Shown: positions 57,944 through 64,000 of the stretch, in pieces
How positions within the stretch are numbered: position 1 is the first letter of the stretch
Layout: each line of letters begins with the position of its first letter
Assembly: GCA_965205595.1 (NCBI GenBank)
Contig: CBDBHI010000006.1
Coordinates: 109,314 to 173,313, forward strand
Source: CATQHP01 sp965205595
Lineage (GTDB): Bacteria > Acidobacteriota > Terriglobia > Bryobacterales > UBA6623
Direction of reading: 5' to 3'
Length of the DNA stretch: 64,000 nt
The notes under the pieces: generated by a model
Told to the model about the DNA's origin: nothing
The model's input: the letters and a program-made list of their open reading frames with translations, nothing else
Databases searched by the model: none
Made by a program: the position numbers and the translations under genes

Positions 57944-59887
57944 TGTGCCGGGCATGTCTGACCGCTAAGAGGTGAAAGTCCTTTGTACAGCTTGATGGAA
58001 GCGAAGTACTAGTGAAACGCAAGGGCGCCGTCGCGAGGCGGGGTCTGGAGGAAGCGTGAATCAAAACTGCGACCTGACGAACAGAAACCGGATACGAGGC
58101 ATCCTTGGCCGGACGAGCGGACGACGAATCGCGAAGTCCAGATCCATCAAGGGCCAAGGCTGTAGATCCGGCAGGTGTGCGGTGAAAGCGGTCAGACTTA
58201 CCCCGGGAGGTCTGCGTTTCGTCTCGAAGTTCGGGACTGCGGAAGCCGAGAGGCGACCCGATCGGGACGCAGAAGTCAGCAGAGGGCATAGTAGGCCATG
58301 CAGTCGGTGAAGCTAGTGAGGCACTCCGCAAGTCGAAAGACGGAGTTAACGGATAGGCCGAACCGAGAACGATGGCTGAAGGCCCGAACGGAAGAGAGTG
58401 GCAATTAGGACTCGTAACTCATGGACGGAAAGCGGCGGAACAACCAACTGGAGTTGGCCTTCATGAACGAGCCGGAGGGTGAAGCCCCGAGGCCCGCTCA
58501 ACAAGGGACCGAACCGTGCGCGGTGAAGCGAGAGACCGCAAGCCCGGCGCGAGAGCAACAACTCATGGAGGAGGTGTGCGAGCGAGACAATCTTTTACAG
58601 GCATGGAAACAAGTCCGGGGCAACAAGGGGAGTCCGGGCGTTGATGGCAAAACCATCGACGAAACCTGGGACGACCTACGCGAGCATTGGCCGGTCATCC
58701 GGGAGCAGTTGCTTCAAGGAACGTACCAGCCGCAACCGCTGCGACGGGTGGAAATCCCGAAGCCGGGTGGCGGGGTCAGGAGGTTGGGTATCCCTACGGT
58801 ACGCGACCGACTGATCCAGCAAGCGGTGTTACAAGTTCTTCAGAAGCGTTGGGACCCGACGTTTTCCAACAACAGTTACGGCTTGCGGCCGGGACGTGCG
58901 GCGCAGCAAGCGGTGGCGCGGGCGCAAGCCTACATCGCCGCGGGTTATCAGTGGGTGGTAGACGTTGATCTGGAGAAATTCTTCGATCGCGTTCATCACG
59001 ATCTGCTGCTGGCTCGGGTGGCCAAACGGGTCGGCGACAAGCGCTTGCTGAAACTCATCCGGTCGTTTCTAACTGCCGGAGTGATGGAAGACGGACTGCT
59101 GAGTTCTGTCGATGAGGGAACGCCGCAAGGTGGGCCTTTGTCGCCGTTGTTGTCAAACCTTGTGCTCGACGATTTGGATCGCGAGTTGGAGAGGCGCGGT
59201 CACCGCTTCTGCCGCTACGCCGCTGACTGTAACGTCTACGTTCGCAGTCGCAGGGCGGGGCAGAGAGTGATGGCCTCCGTCACAAAGTTTCTGGAAAAGA
59301 AGCTCCGGCTCCAGGTGAATCGATCGAAGAGCGCGGTGGCTCGACCCGACGATCGGAAGTTCTTGGGCTTTCGCTTGACGAGCGGAGCGGAGCCTCAGCG
59401 ATTGATATCGCCGCAGGCTCTGCAAAGGTTTCAGGCGCGAGTACGAGAGTTGACGAGCAGAACGCGCGGGGTCAGTATCGAGCAGATGGTCGGTTCGTTA
59501 AGGCCCTATCTGCTTGGCTGGCGAGGCTACTTTGGCTTCAGTCAGGAGCCGTTAGTGCTTCGTAACCTGGACGCGCGGATCCGCCGCAGACTTCGTATGA
59601 TGATCTGGCGGCAGTGGGGGAATGGGCACACTCGATACGTCAACTTACGGCGATTGGGCGTGCCCCACATGAGAGCAGCCATAGCTGCCGGATCCCCGAC
59701 TGGCTGGTGGGCGATGTCGCGGCATGTGGCCGTCCAGCAGGCGCTGCCCAATGCCTATTTCGACTCGCTCGGTTTGCCTCGTGTGTCCACCGCTTCGAGC
59801 GCTTAACTCGTCCGAACCGCCGTGGTACGGACCCGTATGCCCGGTGGTGTGGGAGGGGGGAGCCGTGAGGCCTCCCCCTATCCCGAT
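57944..59887 (+). mobile_element. Group II intron
   Basis: About 1.94 kb. The 5' end is GTGTGCCGGGCATG (GUGYG consensus), followed by the AAGAGGTGAAAGTCC stretch seen at the start of bacterial group II introns. The reverse transcriptase gene occupies the loop of domain IV. The 3' end has a domain V-like hairpin near ACCGCCGTGG ... CCCGGTGGT and a domain VI stem GGGAGG / CCTCCC with a bulged A, ending TATCCCGAT. The 3' boundary (59887) is set by resemblance and may be a few bases off. Confidence 0.78.
58421..59806 (+). CDS. ltrA: Group II intron reverse transcriptase/maturase
   Basis: 461 aa with RT blocks 0-7 (GSPGVDGKTIDE, GIPTVRDRLIQQAV, FSNNSYGLRPGRAAQQAV, VVDVDLEKFFDRV, GTPQGGPLSPLLSNL) and a C-terminal maturase (GIIM) domain (YLLGWRGYFGF). 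The catalytic box that should read YADD reads YAAD (RYAADCNVYVRS; codons GCC GCT GAC at 59218-59226), so the first active-site Asp is replaced by Ala. It should be RT-dead but may keep maturase activity. No endonuclease domain is seen. Confidence 0.9.
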   Translation: MDGKRRNNQLELAFMNEPEGEAPRPAQQGTEPCAVKRETASPAREQQLMEEVCERDNLLQAWKQVRGNKGSPGVDGKTIDETWDDLREHWPVIREQLLQGTYQPQPLRRVEIPKPGGGVRRLGIPTVRDRLIQQAVLQVLQKRWDPTFSNNSYGLRPGRAAQQAVARAQAYIAAGYQWVVDVDLEKFFDRVHHDLLLARVAKRVGDKRLLKLIRSFLTAGVMEDGLLSSVDEGTPQGGPLSPLLSNLVLDDLDRELERRGHRFCRYAADCNVYVRSRRAGQRVMASVTKFLEKKLRLQVNRSKSAVARPDDRKFLGFRLTSGAEPQRLISPQALQRFQARVRELTSRTRGVSIEQMVGSLRPYLLGWRGYFGFSQEPLVLRNLDARIRRRLRMMIWRQWGNGHTRYVNLRRLGVPHMRAAIAAGSPTGWWAMSRHVAVQQALPNAYFDSLGLPRVSTASSA

Positions 59888-60212
59888 CTTGTCGGGCGTT
59901 CCAATGAATGACCCGCTCAGCACTTCCTGAAACTCTGCCCAAAGCGCCCTAGGCCCCTCCAGGCAGTGCTTTGAGCATCTTGAAGCGTCTGATCCCGCGC
60001 TGGGAAATTATTTCACAACATCTACCGGCGGCCAGCCGAAATGAGCGCCCCGAAGCGGTCTCGGGACATTGTTCATGACAACCGGATCTGCGCGCCAACC
60101 AGGACCGCGATCTCGACAAGCGCCTGGCGTCGTCGGTTTCGGCTGATCCCCACGCCCTCCACGTGATTCCGAGGGGTCCCCATTGGGCTAAGGATGATAT
60201 CATTCACCTCAT
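59888..60212. other. Non-coding stretch after the group II intron
   Basis: 325 bp in which I find no convincing gene. The intron's 3' exon starts CTTGTCGGGCG and does not continue the IS630 transposase seen at the 5' side. Short frames on either strand lack any family match. Confidence 0.4.
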
Positions 60213-61519
60213 CTAAGGTCCAACAGCCATCGTCGCAGTCTGGCTGTTCACTTCGCCAACCTTAAGAACGAGGGCGACGTCGTCACCAGTTGCAATCTGC
60301 GGCACACGGGCATTCAGTTGCAGCAGGCCCGCAAACCCGGGTGCGCTGCCCGCAAAATCGAGAATTGCTACGGAAGCTCCTATAGAGAGCTCAACAGGCA
60401 GAACGGGACGGGGAAAGGGCACCGAGGGAAGTCGGCCGGTCCGTCCCAGCGGCGTAGTTTCCCCTTCCCCGGTTGCGAAAAGAATGATGATATCGCCCCG
60501 TCTCGCTGGGTTGACCGCCGAATTCAAAGAGCCATCTGTGTGGACAAAAACTGCCCGTCCGCTCCCATCAGCAAGGCCAAATATTCCGGGAGAGCTCTCT
60601 GCTACTGCGACCTCGACCTCGCTCGATCGATCTCCGTCGTTTTCAACACGAATTCGGACAGACAGGTCGTTCGCAACCTCGTATGGAACCTGTAGATTGA
60701 TCTGCCCGCTTTGAACGAAAACAGCGGAGCGGGAACTTCGCCAAAGAATACTCGTGTCTCGGAAACGGCGGTGTTCACTAGGCCTTCCGCGTCCAATGTA
60801 GCTCCTACGCCCTCCAGTGGACCAAGCTCTGTTCCAAATATCGATACGATTCCTCCAGGGGCAACCGGACCTTCCAAAAAGCTCGCCGCATTAACCACAC
60901 CGGCCCTCGTAATAGCCGGGCCGATAGACAATCCCATCTGCCACTGGCCTTCCGGCCCGATGTAGCAAGCGATGTCGGCTCGGCCGTCATCGTTGAATAG
61001 GCCCGGAAAGCATTGGTCCCCAACCGGAATCGCCGGTGATGGGCCGCCGATCCACCCCGGCGCTCGCCAACCGCTTCCGGTCGAAAGTCCCATATGCCAG
61101 TCGCCTGATGATCCAGTGAAACATGCGACGTCCGTTTTTCCATCCTGCGTAAACTCACTTGGAATGCACTGGTCGGTGACCGGAATTCCCGGAGACGGCG
61201 CATTCGTCCAACCCGGAGCGTCCCAACCGCTACCTGCAGAGAGTCCCATGTGCCAATCACCGTTAGATCCCGTGTAGCAGGCGAGATCTGTGCGGCCGTC
61301 TCCGTTGAAATCTCCGGGGATGCACTGGTTACCTACCGGCACGCCTGGAGAGGGCGCGTCATCCCAAATGGGACCAGACCAGACGTCCCGGCGCGCAGGA
61401 CCTTCTGAGATTCGCTCCTGAGCCCCGAAAGAATCGGTTTGACCACTGGCGTATTGTGCTGCCGTCACTAGGCAATACAACCCAACTATTTTCCCCGACA
61501 ATTTCCTAATGCCAAACAC
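60213..61519 (-). pseudogene. FG-GAP-type protein with Solibacter C-terminal domain, frameshifted
   Basis: The signal peptide is followed by three ~48-residue repeats (GNQCIPGDFNGDGRTDLACY, TDQCIPSEFTQDGKTDVACF, GDQCFPGLFNDDGRADIACY, each ending W-H/Q-MGLS) that resemble calcium-binding FG-GAP repeats. The Solibacter-type domain then starts GVVNAASFLEGPVAPGGIVS. The frame breaks at the run of four A (60718-60721, plus strand): with one more base it reads PAPLFFVQSGQINLQVPYEV and continues without a stop to 60213 (NSAVNPARRGDIIILFATGEG). Real pseudogene or sequence error; see findings. Confidence 0.82.
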
Positions 61520-61721
61520 TTCAAACCTCCTGCAGACTTAACGCCTGAGTCCAAGCCAACTGAACGTATCTAAGCAAAGAAGATCTCTCCAGGTCATTAA
61601 CTGCACGGTCATCATTGGCGGGACACACCGCCTTTAGCCCCGGTGGCGGTAGGAGCCAGCCACCGGCCGAGAAGTAAATGCCGTCTCAAATCCTAGCTTC
61701 TGGACGCGGTAGCGACTGATG

Positions 61722-61890
61722 TTCGGACCGACCAAGATGCCGAATCCCACCTCCGTTGCGTTGGGTGTCGGGAACAAACGATGCCACAAACGATGCCACA
61801 AACGATGCTCCGTGAGCACGCCGAAACCGCCGCCAGAGGGCTCTAACACCCTATTTAAAGGCCTTTGAGCGATTTTGGGGTGACTTCAGA
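61722..61890 (+). repeat. Dispersed repeat flanking the sulfatase, left copy
   Basis: Contains ACCAAGATGCCG, GTGTCGGGAACAAACG, three tandem ACAAACGATGCC units (61774-61808) and the tail GGCTCTAACACCCTATTTAAAGGCC. The same order of blocks recurs at 63836-64000. The 345 bp between 61520 and 61864 hold only this and no gene. Confidence 0.6.
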
Positions 61891-62314
61891 TGGGTGGGAA
61901 ATAAATTTCCAGTGGCTATGCCTTGAACGGCCGAAATGGGCAGTCTGTTTAGGAAGAGAGGAGAACTACCAGCTCAGCTCAGGACTCCAGGTAACGGTCA
62001 ACGCTAAATTCTTCTTGACCCACCGCTGTAGCGAGAGCATAGTCGAGGCGGCTGTGACGACTCAAGTCAAGTCGACGCCACTATCGGTCCGCGCGGCGCG
62101 GGTTACGTTACAAGGGTCTAGCCCTGAATCAGAGAACCTTCATGAGGCCCTGCGTGCCCTCGGCTGCGTCTCCGTGATCGCTGCGATTTTATTCGCGTCG
62201 CTCGCGGAATTCGAGACGATCGATTACCTTTCCCCCCGGCCTCTCGAGGACAGCTTAACGGCAGTACTGCGCGTCGTTTCGGATGCCCTCAGTCGTCTAC
62301 CGTACATCTTGTGA
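61865..62314 (+). CDS. Hypothetical protein (doubtful)
   Basis: 149 codons from a TTG inside the repeat tail. One hydrophobic segment near residues 101-115 (VSVIAAILFASLAEF). No family recognised, no clear ribosome site, and the low-quality start argues against a real gene. It may be a decayed gene or chance. Confidence 0.25.
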   Translation: MSDFGVTSDGWEINFQWLCLERPKWAVCLGREENYQLSSGLQVTVNAKFFLTHRCSESIVEAAVTTQVKSTPLSVRAARVTLQGSSPESENLHEALRALGCVSVIAAILFASLAEFETIDYLSPRPLEDSLTAVLRVVSDALSRLPYIL

Positions 62315-62376
62315 GATTTCTGCAACGATAGCGCTAGTCGCCTCTGCGACGGGCAGATCCTCACGGAGTCGATTTC

Positions 62377-63729
62377 ATGAAACAAACCCGACGATTGTCT
62401 TTTTTCGTGACGGCGCTGCTCGCGTTCGCAACCACATCATCGATCCGCGCCACCGACGCTCCCAACATCGTCTTAATCTTCGTCGACGACATGGGCTACG
62501 GCGATCTGGCGTGCTACGGAAACACCCAGATAAAGACACCCAACATCGATCGTTTGGCCGCCGAGGGGCAACGCTGGACGAGCTTTTATTCGTCTGGCGC
62601 CACGTGCGTGCCCAGCCGTCGCGGGCTGATGACGGGACGGCACCCAGACCTGATGGACGGTGCGCCACTCATCCAGGTGCGTGATCGCCTAATGCCCGCT
62701 ATGCTCAAACGCGCCGGCTACGCCACGGGCATGCTCGGCAAGTGGCACCTGGCGGGTTATCCCAAAGACTTCACCACGGCCCCGATGCACCCGCTCGAGT
62801 GCGGCTTCGACTCCCACTTCGGCACACCCGGCTCCAACGACGTGCCCGCCCCGCCAGGCACGAAACAGACGCGCGACCTGTTTGACCGCACCGAGAAGAT
62901 CACCTTCCAGGTGCCGCTGATCCGTGGGCGCGAGATCGTCGAATTCCCCGCGAACCAGGAGCTATTCACCAAGCGTTACACCGAAGAGGCCGTGCAGTGG
63001 ATACACGCAAACGAGGATGATCGGTTTTTCCTGTACCTCGCTCACAACATGCCGCACGCTCCGGTGTTCGCCTCGAAGGAATTCCAAGGACGCAGCGCGG
63101 GCGGACGTTACGGTGACGTCATCGAAGAGGTCGACTGGTCGGTGGGACAGGTGATGCAGGCGCTTAAAGACACCGGTGTCCAGGACAACACGCTCGTCGT
63201 CTTTACCTCCGACAACGGACCCTGGACGATGTTCGGGCCGCATGGCGGGACGGCAGGTCCTCTGCGCGGCGAGAAGGGCACGTCATGGGAGGGCGGGTAC
63301 CGTGTGCCGGGCATCTTCCGATGGCCGGGCAAAATCCAACCCGGCGTCGTGAATGGCATGGGCGCCAACCTGGACCTGTACGCCACGTTCGCCACGCTCG
63401 TGGGTGCCGATCAACCGCGCGAACTCAAGGGCTACATCTCCAAGGACCTGGGCGGTGTGCTGTTCCGCGGCGAACTGAGCCCGCGAACGCAATGGCTGTA
63501 CAACACGGGATCGATCGCGTTTCGTTCCGGGCCATACAAGATCCACCTGAGCACGAAGGCCCGCTCCTCTAACCCCGACACACGCGAACGCGAGCCCGCT
63601 CCGAAACACGACCCACCGTTGCTCTACGACCTGTCGGCCGACCTGGGCGAGCAATCGAACCTCAACGAGGCGCACCCGGAGATCGTCGCCCGGTTGCTAG
63701 ACGAGATGACCGCGTTCAAGAATCAGTAG
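62377..63729 (+). CDS. Secreted sulfatase (formylglycine type)
   Basis: 450 aa with a signal peptide (KQTRRLSFFVTALLAFATTSSIRA). N-terminal metal site NIVLIFVDDMGYGDLACYGN, and the Cys that becomes formylglycine in the CxPSR motif: SGATCVPSRRGLMTGRHPD. Further sites are MLGKWHLAG, HNMPHAP and TSDNGPW. Hydrolyses a sulfate ester, in this lineage usually on a polysaccharide. No anaerobic or FGE-type maturase gene is near. Flanked on both sides by copies of one dispersed repeat. Confidence 0.93.
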   Translation: MKQTRRLSFFVTALLAFATTSSIRATDAPNIVLIFVDDMGYGDLACYGNTQIKTPNIDRLAAEGQRWTSFYSSGATCVPSRRGLMTGRHPDLMDGAPLIQVRDRLMPAMLKRAGYATGMLGKWHLAGYPKDFTTAPMHPLECGFDSHFGTPGSNDVPAPPGTKQTRDLFDRTEKITFQVPLIRGREIVEFPANQELFTKRYTEEAVQWIHANEDDRFFLYLAHNMPHAPVFASKEFQGRSAGGRYGDVIEEVDWSVGQVMQALKDTGVQDNTLVVFTSDNGPWTMFGPHGGTAGPLRGEKGTSWEGGYRVPGIFRWPGKIQPGVVNGMGANLDLYATFATLVGADQPRELKGYISKDLGGVLFRGELSPRTQWLYNTGSIAFRSGPYKIHLSTKARSSNPDTREREPAPKHDPPLLYDLSADLGEQSNLNEAHPEIVARLLDEMTAFKNQ

Positions 63730-63835
63730 CCTGACCCTGTGATGTACCTAAACTCAATCGAGGTTCCGTCATTTCGAATACCCGCTTACCCGATGCCACC
63801 ATAGCCACGCTTCTCGAGGACTTTGTAGTGGCTGG

Positions 63836-64000
63836 CGGTCTGCCCTACCAAGATGCGTCGGCTTTAGCGCTCAGGACCTTCGCTGGGATTCGTGTCGGGA
63901 ACAAACGCTCCCACAAACTTCCATTCGAGAGGGTGCCAAAACCCCCGCCAAATGGCTCTAACGCCCTGTTTATAGGCCTCCTAGCGAATCTAGCGGTGCA
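63836..64000 (+). repeat. Dispersed repeat flanking the sulfatase, right copy
   Basis: ACCAAGATGCGTCG, GTGTCGGGAACAAACG (with diverged 12-bp units), GGTGCCAAAACC and GGCTCTAACGCCCTGTTTATAGGCC, colinear with 61722-61890. It runs to the edge of the window; no gene is seen after the sulfatase stop. Confidence 0.55.

Noticed and set aside
61766..61812. Tandem 12-bp units as a possible CRISPR array
   Set aside because: Units are contiguous with no spacers and only three copies; no cas genes nearby.
1..64000. tRNA, rRNA, tmRNA, SRP or RNase P RNA genes
   Set aside because: I looked in the intergenic spaces for their characteristic conserved stretches and saw none; a covariance search could still find a diverged one at 49.6-49.8 kb.

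Overview
The window is a GC-rich, densely coded bacterial chromosome segment, most likely from an Acidobacteriota of the Solibacter/Bryobacter type. The main reason is two secreted proteins (16010-18130 and the broken gene at 60213-61519) that end in the C-terminal domain typical of Solibacter proteins. Supporting signs are the many signal-peptide proteins (DUF3500, DUF1080, Gfo/Idh/MocA, DUF3604, quinoprotein, sulfatase), outer-membrane genes (porin, lolA) and frequent GTG/TTG starts. I see no rRNA, tRNA or CRISPR array.

Layout: 0-13 kb holds uvrB, a relic of a CoA-transferase gene, an nhaC-type antiporter, a DUF3500 protein, the nitrogen set amtB-glnK-glnD, and a three-gene operon (VTT membrane protein, acetyltransferase, DHPS-like protein) that converges on and overlaps glnD. 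13-23 kb holds efp, a sugar-type oxidoreductase/DUF1080 pair, a large Ig-like protein, and an operon of porin, FMN-binding protein, ApbE flavin transferase and PepSY membrane protein that starts behind a 14-bp-arm palindrome. A ParDE-like toxin-antitoxin pair follows. 23-27 kb is a scarred region: a REP-like repeat patch, a cytochrome c peroxidase, a beta-propeller gene cut by an IS and a rve-type IS. 27-37.5 kb is housekeeping: cyclophilin, lolA, alaC, ddl, asnS, a POT transporter and a pantothenate operon (ketopantoate-reductase candidate, panB, panC).

An IS630 element sits exactly in the stop codon of panC. It is followed by an M16 peptidase, a DUF3604 protein, an amidase, and the tsaE-ruvA-ruvB-deoxynucleoside kinase-permease run (all minus). 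A 1.1 kb non-coding stretch (49.0-50.1 kb) holds strong dyads. Next come a STAS protein, a MoxR-like ATPase, and an ADP/ATP-translocase-like carrier with a HEAT-like tail followed by a cNMP-domain protein. After these lie a PQQ dehydrogenase with its cytochrome, then a second, partial IS630 invaded by a group II intron whose reverse transcriptase carries YAAD in place of YADD. The window closes with a frameshifted Solibacter-type protein and a sulfatase framed by two copies of a dispersed repeat.

The most informative features are the small ones: three dispersed repeat families with fixed positions relative to genes (one just upstream of starts, one at stop codons, one framing the sulfatase), several long perfect palindromes, and three frameshifts that all fall in homopolymer runs. 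The flavin/porin operon with its palindrome is my best candidate for an undescribed functional system.
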